Shown in pieces: positions 24,775-34,444 of a stretch of 64,000 bases of DNA (the stretch's first letter is position 1; the number at the start of each line of letters is the position of its first letter). The stretch comes from a bacterium BRH_c32 (GTDB taxonomy: Bacteria > Bacteroidota > Ignavibacteria > Ignavibacteriales > Melioribacteraceae). The notes beneath the pieces were generated by a model that saw only the letters and a list, made by a program, of their open reading frames with translations, did no database searches and had not been told where the DNA came from. Made by a program: the position numbers and the translations under genes. The stretch spans positions 1 through 64,000 of the forward strand of contig LOEU01000026.1 in assembly GCA_001516025.1 (NCBI GenBank), read 5' to 3'.

Positions 24775-27576
24775 ATGTCAGATTTACAAATAAGCAAGTC
24801 CCAGAAGATTCGAGGGTATTCAAAAGTTCTACTACTATTTATAGTAACAGCATTTATTACTTTTTCAAGTATTAATGCTCAAGAGAAAGGTTCTATAAGC
24901 GGAAAAATTATCGATGGAAGCAATAACGATATTCTTATCGGAGCTAACGTTTTAGTTACCGGTACGTCAATTGGTGCTTCATCGGATTTAGATGGATATT
25001 ACTCAATAAAAAATTTATTACCCGGAACATATCAATTAAAGTTCTCATTTATTTCGTATAGGTCAATCTTCGTTGATGACGTAAAAGTATTGGCAGGTAA
25101 GGAGACAAAGATTAGCGTAACGATGGAAACTACTTCCACTGAACTTTCAGAAGTGGTAGTTACGGCAGAAGCATTAAAGAATAGCGAAGGCGCACTTCTT
25201 AATATTCAGAAAAATTCTTTGAATATAGTGGATGGTATGAGTGCCGAACTAATTAGTAAAAACAATAGTTCTGACGGTACCGATATATTAAAAAGAATGA
25301 CGGGAATAACGATTGCAGATGGAAAATTTGCTTATGTAAGAGGAGTGGGGGACCGTTATAACAATACTTTATTAAATGGTTCTTCGCTTCCATCGACCGA
25401 TCCTGAAAAGAGAAGTTTCTCTTACGATATATTCCCGGCAAGTTTAATAGAGAATGTTTTAACATCCAAAACATTCACTCCCGATAAACCGGCGGATTTT
25501 TCGGGAGGATTAGTAGAGATTAATACAATTGAATTTCCTACAAAATTTATTCTTGATATAAGTGCCTCCACATCATATAACACAGTCTCTAATCTGAAAG
25601 ATTTTGTTACATATAGCGGCGGCGGCAAAGATTGGTTAGGAATGGATGATGGCACCCGCGCTCTCCCATCTTTAATCACGGATCAAAAAGTGGGACGAGG
25701 AAATTACACATCCGACCAATTAGAGGAAATAGGAAATTCATTTAATAATAATTGGAATACAAAAAAAAGCAGATCGCCATTAAACGGAAGTTTTAAGATT
25801 AATATGGGCGACAAATATGAATTAGGTGAACAGAGCCTATTCGGATATATCGCATCTTTAACTTATTCCAAAAGCGATGAGATAAAAGAGGTAGAAAGAA
25901 ATAACTACACTTTTGAAGGTCCCCGTTACGAATATAACGGTTTTAATTATACCAATAATGTTTCGTGGGGTGCTTTATTTAATATGAGTTTCAAGCTCGA
26001 TAAGAATAATAAAGTAAGCTTCAAAAATATATATAACCAAAATGCCGATGACGAAACGGCAACATATAAGGGAGCTTATTATTCCGGTCCCGATTACAGA
26101 GATGTAACAGCAATCAGATATGTAGAAAGATCTCTTTATTCCACGCAGTTTATAGGTGAACATAATTTTAATCTTCTTAGCGGAATCAAGATGGATTGGA
26201 ATTTAAATTATGGTACCTCTACACGGAATGAACCCGATGCAAGAAGATATATCTATTCTCGTCCTTATGATGACCCAAATTCCGATTTCAGATTTTTACT
26301 CGATCAATCGCTTTCAACTCGATTCTATGGTAAACTCAAAGATAATACTTATGGCGGTTCAATAAATTTCAATGTGAAGCCCTTTGAAATGAGCGATATG
26401 CCGAGCTTTAAATTTGGATTTAATTTTGATAAAAAAGATAGAGCGTTTGATGCGAGAACTTTCGGATTCAGGAATATCCCGGGCGGAAATTTTATGCAAG
26501 AAGATTCTACCTTATTAAAACCGGTAGAACAGATTTTTGCTCCGCAAAATATAAATCCGAAATTTATTGAAGTTGTGGAGATTACAAAGCCATCCGATAG
26601 TTACGATTCTAATCAGGAAATTATAGCTTCTTATTTAATGACAGATTTTTCACCGGTTACTGATTTGAAAGTGGTAGTTGGTGCTCGTTATGAGTATTCC
26701 AAACAAGAAATGCTTTCTTATAGCTTAACGGACGAAGAGATAAAAGTTAGTCCTACTTATAATGACTTGCTTCCAAGCTTGAACCTTACTTATGCTATCA
26801 ATGAAAAGATTAACGTAAGAGCAGCAGCATCGAGAACATTAGCTCGTCCTGAATTTAGAGAATTAGCTCCATTCAGTTATTTCGATTTTGTTACGAATGA
26901 ATTGGTGCAGGGAAATAGCAGTCTAAAAAGAAGCTTGATAAATAATTATGATCTTCGTTTTGAAATTTATCCTCAAGCAGGAGAATTATTTGCTGTAAGT
27001 ATTTTCTATAAAAAGTTCGATGCACCGATAGAGCAGATTTTACTAGCATCATCATCATTTGAACCAATAAGATCATATCAAAATGCAGATAACGCAGAAA
27101 ATTATGGACTTGAATTTGAATTAAGAAAGAATCTCAGATTTTTTAGTGATGCGATGAAACATTTCTCATTTGTAGGGAATATGAGTTTTATTAAATCAAA
27201 AATCAAAATTAATGGAAATGGTTTTCAAGAATCGGAAAGACCGCTTCAAGGTCAGGCTGATTATATAGCCAATTTCGGTCTTTATTACGATAATTATTTA
27301 GAGGGCATCGCTGCTAATATAACATATAATAAAGTTGGCGAAAGAATTGCAAGAGTTGGTTTCGCAGGACTAGGGAACATAGTTGAGCTTCCAAGAGATC
27401 AGATTGATTTGAGTTTCTCAAAGAAAATATTTGAAGCGTTTTCAATAAAAGTAAATGTAAAAGATCTATTAGCACAAGACAGTAAGTTTGTACAAAAAAC
27501 TTTAGATGGTGATAAAACTTCTGAACTGGGTAGGAAGGGGAGAGTCTTCACAGTTGGATTTTCATATCAATTCTAA
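24775..27576 (+). CDS. TonB-dependent receptor with carboxypeptidase-regulatory-like domain
   Basis: An outer-membrane receptor for energised uptake. After a signal peptide (~residues 18-35, cleavage near INAQ) come a beta-sandwich domain (GSISGKIIDGSNNDILIGANV, ~39-125), a plug (~145-250) and a 22-stranded-type barrel. The last residue is Phe (VFTVGFSYQF). The barrel has the signature SRTLARPEFRELAPFSYFDF. GGAG-type ribosome site before ATG. 933 residues. Substrate unknown; the Pho-like repeats upstream suggest phosphate or an organophosphate, by inference only. Confidence 0.92.
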   Translation: MSDLQISKSQKIRGYSKVLLLFIVTAFITFSSINAQEKGSISGKIIDGSNNDILIGANVLVTGTSIGASSDLDGYYSIKNLLPGTYQLKFSFISYRSIFVDDVKVLAGKETKISVTMETTSTELSEVVVTAEALKNSEGALLNIQKNSLNIVDGMSAELISKNNSSDGTDILKRMTGITIADGKFAYVRGVGDRYNNTLLNGSSLPSTDPEKRSFSYDIFPASLIENVLTSKTFTPDKPADFSGGLVEINTIEFPTKFILDISASTSYNTVSNLKDFVTYSGGGKDWLGMDDGTRALPSLITDQKVGRGNYTSDQLEEIGNSFNNNWNTKKSRSPLNGSFKINMGDKYELGEQSLFGYIASLTYSKSDEIKEVERNNYTFEGPRYEYNGFNYTNNVSWGALFNMSFKLDKNNKVSFKNIYNQNADDETATYKGAYYSGPDYRDVTAIRYVERSLYSTQFIGEHNFNLLSGIKMDWNLNYGTSTRNEPDARRYIYSRPYDDPNSDFRFLLDQSLSTRFYGKLKDNTYGGSINFNVKPFEMSDMPSFKFGFNFDKKDRAFDARTFGFRNIPGGNFMQEDSTLLKPVEQIFAPQNINPKFIEVVEITKPSDSYDSNQEIIASYLMTDFSPVTDLKVVVGARYEYSKQEMLSYSLTDEEIKVSPTYNDLLPSLNLTYAINEKINVRAAASRTLARPEFRELAPFSYFDFVTNELVQGNSSLKRSLINNYDLRFEIYPQAGELFAVSIFYKKFDAPIEQILLASSSFEPIRSYQNADNAENYGLEFELRKNLRFFSDAMKHFSFVGNMSFIKSKIKINGNGFQESERPLQGQADYIANFGLYYDNYLEGIAANITYNKVGERIARVGFAGLGNIVELPRDQIDLSFSKKIFEAFSIKVNVKDLLAQDSKFVQKTLDGDKTSELGRKGRVFTVGFSYQF

Positions 27577-27600
27577 TTTATTAATTTAATCGGAGGATTA

Positions 27601-29202
27601 ATGCGTAAGATAATAACCTTGTTAGTTATAATGATAGTATTAGTTGGTGTTACTAAAGCACAAGATTTGGTGCTCGAGGGCAATATAAGTTCTAATGTTG
27701 CACTTCAGAGCGATAAAACCTATTTAATGAAAGGATTTGTAAGAATTCAGGAAGGAGCATCATTAACTATTCCTGCCGGAACGATTATTTATGGAGATTA
27801 TAATTCACAAGGTTCATTAATTGTACTTCCGGGTGGCAAATTATTTGCAGAAGGGACAAAAGACAACCCGATTGTATTTACAAGTCAATTCAAGATACCG
27901 GGTTCTTCGCAATCACCGAATTATGGGGATTGGGGCGGAATAATTCTTCTCGGAAAAGCTCCTATAAACGTTCCTGGCGGAAGTGCTAAGATTGAAGGTC
28001 CCGGAGACTACTATGGCGGAAGCGACCCTGAAGATAATAGTGGAGTAATGAAATATGTACGCATCGAATATCCGGGTATTGCATTCTCACCTAATAATGA
28101 GATTAATGGATTAACATTTGGCGGTGTCGGAAGCGGCACTGTGATTGATTACGTCCAGGTTTCTTATTCAGGTGATGATTCATTTGAATGGTTTGGCGGT
28201 ACCGTTAATGCAAAACATCTTATAGCATATAGAGGATGGGATGACGATTTCGATACAGATTTTGGATTTAGCGGAAAATTACAATTCTTACTTGCCGTAC
28301 GCGATCCACAGATAGCGGATCAATCGCAATCAAACGGTTTTGAATCCGATAATGACGGTTCCGGATCACTTAATAATCCACGTACATCTCCAACTTGGTG
28401 GAACGTAACATTAGTTGGTCCTGCAAAAGATGCAGCAACTCAATTTAATTCGCTTTATAGAAGAGGAATGCATTTAAGACGTTCTTCGCAGAATAAAATA
28501 AACAATACAATTATTTTAGGCTGGCCCACCGGATTGTATATTGACGGAACTAACACTGTTGCAGATGCTAAAGCAAATGTAAGTTTCTTAAAGAATAGTA
28601 TTGTAGCAGGTTCAGTAACTAAACAGCTTTCATCAACTGATACAGATTTTGAAGCTGGTATGGCTGCATGGTTTGGAGCAAATAACGGCAAATTATTAGC
28701 AACTACAGCAGAATTATACCTTGCAGATCCATTTAATATCGAGAACCCAAATCCGATGCCAATACCTCCGGTCTCTCCTGCTTTTATAGGCGGAGCTACT
28801 CCTCCAAATGATGGATTTTTTGATACTAATGCTAATTTTATCGGTGCTTTCGGAAGAGAGGATTGGACTGCTGGTTGGAGTTCATTAAAATTAGAAATAC
28901 CGACTTCGGTCAAAGAAGAATTTGAAAATGAGATTCCATCTTCATTTGAATTATCTCAAAATTATCCTAATCCTTTTAATCCGTCCACATCGATTAAATT
29001 TTCATTACCTAATGCTGGAATGGTAAAGTTATCGATTTATAATGTGTTAGGTCAGGAAGTAGCAAACTTAGTAAATTCATATAAAGAAAGTGGAAATTAT
29101 ACAATAAATTGGAATGCCGGTAATTTATCAAGTGGTCTGTATATCTATCGACTTGAGACTGGTTCACAGATAATCACCAAGAAAATGACATTGTTGAAGT
29201 AG
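27601..29202 (+). CDS. Secreted protein with type IX secretion sorting domain
   Basis: A signal peptide (residues 1-20, cleavage after TKAQ) leads a region rich in Gly, Asn and short beta repeats (GSLIVLPGGKLFAEGTKDNP, ~30-320) that suggests a right-handed beta-solenoid. The last ~85 residues are a Por/T9SS type A sorting domain: SQNYPNPFNPSTSI, YNVLGQEVANLV, SSGLYIYRL, ending KKMTLLK. It is thus exported across the outer membrane and probably surface-attached. It follows the TonB receptor by 24 bp with its own GGAGG site, so the two likely work together. Confidence 0.88.
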   Translation: MRKIITLLVIMIVLVGVTKAQDLVLEGNISSNVALQSDKTYLMKGFVRIQEGASLTIPAGTIIYGDYNSQGSLIVLPGGKLFAEGTKDNPIVFTSQFKIPGSSQSPNYGDWGGIILLGKAPINVPGGSAKIEGPGDYYGGSDPEDNSGVMKYVRIEYPGIAFSPNNEINGLTFGGVGSGTVIDYVQVSYSGDDSFEWFGGTVNAKHLIAYRGWDDDFDTDFGFSGKLQFLLAVRDPQIADQSQSNGFESDNDGSGSLNNPRTSPTWWNVTLVGPAKDAATQFNSLYRRGMHLRRSSQNKINNTIILGWPTGLYIDGTNTVADAKANVSFLKNSIVAGSVTKQLSSTDTDFEAGMAAWFGANNGKLLATTAELYLADPFNIENPNPMPIPPVSPAFIGGATPPNDGFFDTNANFIGAFGREDWTAGWSSLKLEIPTSVKEEFENEIPSSFELSQNYPNPFNPSTSIKFSLPNAGMVKLSIYNVLGQEVANLVNSYKESGNYTINWNAGNLSSGLYIYRLETGSQIITKKMTLLK

Positions 29203-29231
29203 TAAAAGTCTCTTCTCTCCTTCCAATCTTG

Positions 29232-29263
29232 AAGGGTGCCATAAGAGAGGCACCCTTTTTTTT
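29232..29263 (+). terminator. Terminator after the T9SS protein gene
   Basis: AAGGGTGCC (29232-29240) and GGCACCCTT (29249-29257) around ATAAGAGA, followed by a T run. A classic strong terminator closing the TonB-receptor operon. Confidence 0.92.
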
Positions 29264-29340
29264 CTTAAAAACCTTAAAAACATCTATTTTCTTTTATCAA
29301 AACTTTTTATATTTTCCAAAAGACTAATTGGTAGATTTAT

Positions 29341-30282
29341 ATGAAGATAATAAAACCGGAACACCTAAGAAAAGGGGATACGATTGGGATTATTTCGCCT
29401 GCATCTTCTCCTGATGATTTATCTCGAATCAATAGAGGAGTTAGTTATCTCGAAAAGTTAGGTTATCGAATTGAAGTAGGTAAAAATATAGATAAGCAGA
29501 CCGGTTATCTTGCGGGTGATGATTCAGAGAGGTTATCTGATCTTCATGATATGTTTAGAAATAAGAATATAAAGGCGGTTTTTTCTATCCGCGGCGGATA
29601 TGGCTCTGCCCGTCTCTTAGATAAAATCGATTATCATTTAATCAAGAAAAATCCGAAAATATTTGTAGGTTATTCTGATATTAACGCACTTCAAATGGCA
29701 TTTTTCCAAAAAGCGGGATTAGTTACTTTCGCCGGACCAATGGTGGCTGTTGATTTTCATGATGAAATTAGCTCTTTTACAGAAGAAGTATTTTGGAAAA
29801 CGATTACTTCGACAAAGAAAATAGGGAAAATATTAAATCCGAGTGAAGAAAAATTCTTCGTTCTTACAAAAGGACGTGGGGAAGGGACATTAATTGGCGG
29901 AAATTTGACCATTCTCACTTCATTATTCGGAACCGAATATCTGCCGAGTTTCAAAAATGCAATACTACTTCTAGAAGAAGTCAATGAGGCTCCTTATCGA
30001 GTAGATAGAATGCTTAATCATTTAAGATTGGCAAAAGTCTATAAGCAGTTAAAAGGCGTTATTCTAGGTCGATTTGTCGATTGTTATGATTTAGACCCTG
30101 AGAAAAAGACATTTACATTAAATGAAGTAATAATTGAGTATTTCCAGAATCATGGAATTCCGGTTTTTTATAATTTCAAGCATGGTCATATAAAAGATAA
30201 TATTACTGTCCCATTCGGATTAAAGGTAAAATTGAATAGCGCAAATTCATCTATCGAAATTATGGAAAGTGGGGTAATTTAA
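29341..30282 (+). CDS. S66 LD-carboxypeptidase
   Basis: It trims D-Ala from tetrapeptides in murein recycling. The nucleophile elbow is GYSDINAL (Ser near residue 110). The Glu lies in LLLEEVNEAPYRVDRML and the His in FKHGHIKDNITVPFG, giving the family's Ser-Glu-His triad. IISPASSP near the N-terminus and SIRGGYGSARLL are typical of LdcA/MccF proteins. 313 residues. It stands alone between two intergenic regions. Confidence 0.93.
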   Translation: MKIIKPEHLRKGDTIGIISPASSPDDLSRINRGVSYLEKLGYRIEVGKNIDKQTGYLAGDDSERLSDLHDMFRNKNIKAVFSIRGGYGSARLLDKIDYHLIKKNPKIFVGYSDINALQMAFFQKAGLVTFAGPMVAVDFHDEISSFTEEVFWKTITSTKKIGKILNPSEEKFFVLTKGRGEGTLIGGNLTILTSLFGTEYLPSFKNAILLLEEVNEAPYRVDRMLNHLRLAKVYKQLKGVILGRFVDCYDLDPEKKTFTLNEVIIEYFQNHGIPVFYNFKHGHIKDNITVPFGLKVKLNSANSSIEIMESGVI

Positions 30283-30320
30283 CCCCATTTTTACCCATTA
30301 AAAAGAATTAATAACTTTTT

Positions 30321-30342
30321 TGATTCTTGTTTTTAAGAATCA
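30321..30342. repeat. Perfect 8-bp inverted repeat
   Basis: TGATTCTT (30321-30328) and AAGAATCA (30335-30342) around GTTTTT, 38 bp after the LD-carboxypeptidase stop. It could end that transcript, though no T run follows, or be an operator for the HydE-like gene. Confidence 0.4.
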
Positions 30343-30482
30343 ATTAGACCTTAAATGAATTATCCCCTCTAAAACCGATATTTTCCTATTGGTATGCTTA
30401 TTGATAAATTGATAAGTAAGTTAGCATGGTTATAACAAGATAATCAGACTTAATATATTAATAATAAAATCAATAAAGATAG

Positions 30483-31541
30483 ATGAATACCGAAGAATTA
30501 CTTCATAAGGAACAATATACTCATGATGAGATAGTTCAGCTTTTGAGTCTCTCAAAAGAAGATGAGGTTCAAAATCTTTATAAAAGAGCCAATGAAGTAA
30601 GGAAGAACTATTGCGGGGATGAGGTTCATCTAAGGGCGGTAATTGAGATTACTAATTACTGTTCTCAGAATTGTCTTTACTGCCGGAACAGGGAAGATAA
30701 TTTTTCGATTAAAAGGTATCGGTTGGCAACTTCAGAGATAATCGATCTATCTAAACAGATATCCAATCTTGGTATTTATACAGTTATTTTGCAATCGGGG
30801 CAAGATTCCTATTTTGATACTGATATGATAGCATATTTAATCTATTCGATAAAACAAACCGCGAATATTGCAATCACTCTCAGTCTGGGCGAAAGACGAT
30901 ATGATGAATATAGAGCATGGAAAATTGCCGGTGCCGATCGTTACATCCTAAAATATACTACATCCAACTCAAAACATTACGAGCTTTATCATAAGAATAA
31001 AAATCTTTCAGATAGAATTAATCATCTCAAATTTTTGAAAGGGATCGGTTTTCAGGTCGGTTCGGGAAATATTATTGGTCTTCCATTTCAGACCTTGGAT
31101 GATATAGCAAATGATATATTGTTATCGAAAGAGATCGATTTTGATTCAGCAATTTTTAGTCCTTTTGTCCCCGCTCCATTTACTCCATATCAAAATAAGA
31201 GGGGTGTGGATATTGATCTAACTCTAAAGACAATTGCCGTGGCGAGAATTGTTCTAAAGGATATGCATATTCCTGCGCCGTCTTCATTATGCAAACTTGA
31301 TACTCATGGAAGAATAAAAGGATTAGAAGCAGGGGCAAATGTCGTTACTCCCGATTTTACTCCGCAAATGTATAAATCCCCAATTACTCCAAATAAATTA
31401 AAGAAAACCGAATTGCGTGATTCTTCTTTAATAAAATCAAATCTTTCACTCCAAATTGAATCAATCGGAAGAAAGATTGCCGATAACAAAGGCGATTCTT
31501 TCAAACATCAGATTGAGTTAAATCGATTTAACTACCGTTAA
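30483..31541 (+). CDS. hydE: HydE-like radical SAM protein
   Basis: HydE takes part in building the H-cluster of [FeFe] hydrogenase. The cluster motif CSQNCLYC (Cys60, Cys64, Cys67) lies in VIEITNYC..., and the HydE/BioB-type TIM barrel continues with SGQDSYFDTDMI, SLGERRYDEY, IIGLPFQTLDDIA and GLEAGANVVTPDFTP. 352 residues, the HydE length. No hydF, hydG or hydrogenase gene is in the window, so a role in [FeFe] hydrogenase maturation is inferred from similarity alone. A related biotin-synthase-family enzyme is the alternative. Confidence 0.82.
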   Translation: MNTEELLHKEQYTHDEIVQLLSLSKEDEVQNLYKRANEVRKNYCGDEVHLRAVIEITNYCSQNCLYCRNREDNFSIKRYRLATSEIIDLSKQISNLGIYTVILQSGQDSYFDTDMIAYLIYSIKQTANIAITLSLGERRYDEYRAWKIAGADRYILKYTTSNSKHYELYHKNKNLSDRINHLKFLKGIGFQVGSGNIIGLPFQTLDDIANDILLSKEIDFDSAIFSPFVPAPFTPYQNKRGVDIDLTLKTIAVARIVLKDMHIPAPSSLCKLDTHGRIKGLEAGANVVTPDFTPQMYKSPITPNKLKKTELRDSSLIKSNLSLQIESIGRKIADNKGDSFKHQIELNRFNYR

Positions 31542-31614
31542 AATAATTACATTTTTTGAATAGTAATTAAATGTTATCTTTTGCATGAAAAAATTTAAGA
31601 TTATGGGAGGTGTT

Positions 31615-32130
31615 ATGAAATACAGTTTAAAATTTATAATTGTTGCTTTAATGGCAGTTGTAATTGCCGCATGCAGTTCCAAACCTGCAGAGGAATACAA
31701 AGCAGAAGCAAAAAAAGAAGTGGAATTAAAAAACTATTCTAAGGCAGTAAAGATTTATGATGAACTTGCCGATGTACATTCGGGAAGCAAAGATGCCTCG
31801 GAAGCACTATTAGAAATAGCAAAATTATATCATTCAAAGATGGTCGATTCATTAGATGAAAAGACAAGTTATAAAAAAGCATTTTCATATTATGAGAAGA
31901 TCTATTCAGAATATCAAAGCAGCGCAGAAGCACCGAATGCTCTTTTTATGGCTGCTTTTCTTCAGGGCAATGAATTAAATAATCCGGAAGAAGCCAAAAA
32001 ATTATATAAACTTTTTATCGAAAAATATCCTGATAGCGAAATGGTGAATTCAGCTAAAATGGAATTAGAAAATGTTGGTTTAACACCTGAAGAGATACTA
32101 AAGAAAAATACTCCCCAACCGAAAAAATGA
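31615..32130 (+). CDS. TPR-like lipoprotein, BamD/YbgF type
   Basis: A lipoprotein signal ends in VVIAAC (Cys near residue 22). Then come TPR-like helices: YSKAVKIYDELADVHSGSKDASEALL and YEKIYSEYQSSAEAPNALFMAAF. This resembles outer-membrane-lipoprotein/YbgF TPR segments. The ATG at 31615 has GGGAGG seven bases ahead; an upstream ATG at 31585 has none. 171 residues. Its last codons overlap the DUF58 gene by 4 bp. Exact role not known. Confidence 0.8.
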   Translation: MKYSLKFIIVALMAVVIAACSSKPAEEYKAEAKKEVELKNYSKAVKIYDELADVHSGSKDASEALLEIAKLYHSKMVDSLDEKTSYKKAFSYYEKIYSEYQSSAEAPNALFMAAFLQGNELNNPEEAKKLYKLFIEKYPDSEMVNSAKMELENVGLTPEEILKKNTPQPKK

Positions 32131-33035
32131 TTACCTTGGGAAACGATTACAGAAAATATCTTGAACCTGAAGTAATATCTAAGCTAAAAACGCTCGACTT
32201 AAAAGCTCGTTTTATAGTTGAAGGTTTTATGGTGGGGCTTCATAAAAGTCCATATCATGGATTTAGTGCCGAGTTCAGTGAGCATCGCCCTTATATGCAG
32301 GGGGATGCAATAAAAAATATTGACTGGAAAGTTTTCGCAAAGAGAGATAAATATTTTATTAAGCAATTTGAAGAAGAGACAAATTTAATATCGCATATTT
32401 TTCTTGATGTGAGCAAATCGATGAATTATAAATCGACGGGTTCGGTTACAAAATTAGAATATGCGATTACACTCGCCGCCTCACTTTTATATATAATCAT
32501 TAATCAGCAGGATGCAGCGGGCCTTGTCGTTTATTCCGATATAATTCAGAATTACTTGCCTCCGAAATCGAATAAGATTTATATGAAAAAATTGTTCACT
32601 GAACTTGCAAATGTTAAGCCGAGCGGTGCAACAAATACTTCTGAATGTTTGAAATCGGTTTTGGATAAAATTAAAAAGAGGGGATTGGTAATAATTATTT
32701 CCGATTTTTTTGATGATGCCGATTCGGTAATCTCCGCAATAAAAAAATTCCATTACAAGAAAAATGAAGTTATAGTTTTTCAGATAGTCGATCCTGCCGA
32801 GAAAGATTTTAGTTTTGATAGAGATGCAATATTTAAAGATTTAGAAACGGGAGAAGAGATGACAACACTTCCATATCAAATTCAAAAATCTTACGTAGAA
32901 GCATTCAATGAATTTACAAATAAGATCAAGAAAGAATGCAGAAGCTTCGGGGTGGAATATAATTTAATATCCACCGCCGATCCTTTCGATAAAGCCCTCT
33001 TTAGTTACTTCACCAAAAGGATGCGGTTGAATTAA
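32127..33035 (+). CDS. DUF58 domain protein
   Basis: DUF58 proteins are usually encoded with MoxR AAA+ ATPases and have a von Willebrand A-like fold. The diagnostic block is SEHRPYMQGDAIKNIDWKVF (near residues 50-69), followed by a MIDAS-like DVSKSMNY near 98. 302 residues. The start ATG overlaps the TPR-lipoprotein stop (ATGA). No moxR or BatA/B gene is adjacent here, which is unusual. Function: probably assembly of a periplasmic or membrane complex, by family only. Confidence 0.88.
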   Translation: MITLGNDYRKYLEPEVISKLKTLDLKARFIVEGFMVGLHKSPYHGFSAEFSEHRPYMQGDAIKNIDWKVFAKRDKYFIKQFEEETNLISHIFLDVSKSMNYKSTGSVTKLEYAITLAASLLYIIINQQDAAGLVVYSDIIQNYLPPKSNKIYMKKLFTELANVKPSGATNTSECLKSVLDKIKKRGLVIIISDFFDDADSVISAIKKFHYKKNEVIVFQIVDPAEKDFSFDRDAIFKDLETGEEMTTLPYQIQKSYVEAFNEFTNKIKKECRSFGVEYNLISTADPFDKALFSYFTKRMRLN

Positions 33036-34388
33036 TTACATCTTCTTAATCTGCTCGAAGTATTGTTTCAAATATTGTTTCGCATTCGATTCTGTTTTTG
33101 CTTCTACTATGCAGCGGATTATTGGTTCTGTATTCGATTTACGGAAATGAACCCAATGATCATCAAAATCCACACGGAGTCCATCTTCGGTATTAATCTT
33201 CCCCGATGAACCATATTTATCAATAAGTTTATCAATTACTAAATCCGGATTTTTCGCACCTGTTTCGATCTTATCTTTTTGGATAAAATATTGGGGCATA
33301 GAGCTTTTAAGAGCCGACATTGGTTTACCAAATTCGAGGAGATGTTGAAGAGTGATGATTGTCCCGGTGAGAGCATCTCTTCCGAAAACCGCTTTAGGAT
33401 AAATTACTCCACCGCTTCCTTCGCCGCCTATGACTGCTTTGACTTCTTTCATTTTCTTCACAACATTTGCCTCTCCGACAGGCGAAAGAAAAGTCTCGCA
33501 ATTATAACTTGACGCTATATCATTAACGGCTCTTGTAGTGGATAAATTAACTACTACATTACCTTTTTTGATATTAAGAATATATTTTACCGCTTGAGCG
33601 ATTGTGTATTCTTCGACGAATGGAATTCCTTTTTCGGTTATGAGAACTAATCGATCGACATCAGGATCGACAACTATACCGATATCGGCATTTGCTTTTT
33701 TTACCGCAGCAAAAGTCTTTGTAAGGTTTTGAGGAATCGGTTCGGGAAGGCGTGGGAAGATTCCCGTCTTTTCGCAATTTAATTCTATTACTTCGCATCC
33801 TAATCTTTTTAATAATTCAGGCATAATCCATCCGCCGGCACCATTAACGCAATCTAGCAGAACTCTGAATTTTCTTCGTTTCATTTTTTTTATATCGAGG
33901 AAGGGAAATGCGAGCACTGCGTCTATATGGTCATATATTGCATTATTATCAACTTGCACTTTCCCCAATTTATTCCATTCTTTATAATCGCCAGTACCAT
34001 TATTATAGATTTCGATCATCTTTTTATTTTCATCGGGTGTCATAAATTCGCCTAAGCGATTAAGGAGTTTAAGAGCATTCCATTGGTTTGGATTATGACT
34101 TGCCGAAAGCATAATGCCGCCCTCTGCTTTATATTTTTTGACATTAAAAAGTACGGATGGAGTAGGGCAGATACCGATATCGATAACATCGTTACCCTTA
34201 GCCTGAAGAGTGCCGATTACTAAATTCTTCACCATATCGCCGCTGATGCGGGAATCTCTTCCGAGAATTATTTTTCCTTTACCGCAGAAATCTGAATACG
34301 CAGATGTATATTTTACTAATGTTTCGGGGTAAAGACCGTCTCCGACTATTCCTCTAATACCCGATACACTAACCATTAAAGTTGACAT
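33036..34388 (-). CDS. glmM: Phosphohexomutase, GlmM-like
   Basis: It probably interconverts glucosamine-6-P and glucosamine-1-P for cell-wall synthesis. The phosphoserine loop is LSASHNPNQWNALKLL (Ser near residue 97). The metal loop is DPDVDRLVL (near 240), the sugar loop GEGSGGVIYP, and the phosphate site RKSNTEPIIR. 450 residues. The motifs GIRGIVG and SASHNPxQWNAxK match the Bacteroidota-type GlmM/phosphomannomutase group; sugar specificity is less sure. Convergent and abutting the DUF58 gene. Confidence 0.9.
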   Translation of the reverse strand: MSTLMVSVSGIRGIVGDGLYPETLVKYTSAYSDFCGKGKIILGRDSRISGDMVKNLVIGTLQAKGNDVIDIGICPTPSVLFNVKKYKAEGGIMLSASHNPNQWNALKLLNRLGEFMTPDENKKMIEIYNNGTGDYKEWNKLGKVQVDNNAIYDHIDAVLAFPFLDIKKMKRRKFRVLLDCVNGAGGWIMPELLKRLGCEVIELNCEKTGIFPRLPEPIPQNLTKTFAAVKKANADIGIVVDPDVDRLVLITEKGIPFVEEYTIAQAVKYILNIKKGNVVVNLSTTRAVNDIASSYNCETFLSPVGEANVVKKMKEVKAVIGGEGSGGVIYPKAVFGRDALTGTIITLQHLLEFGKPMSALKSSMPQYFIQKDKIETGAKNPDLVIDKLIDKYGSSGKINTEDGLRVDFDDHWVHFRKSNTEPIIRCIVEAKTESNAKQYLKQYFEQIKKM

Positions 34389-34444
34389 AAAGTGCCCTCC
34401 GAATTGTTTCTTAAAATTAATGTTGTTTCTTACTTAAAACAAAT

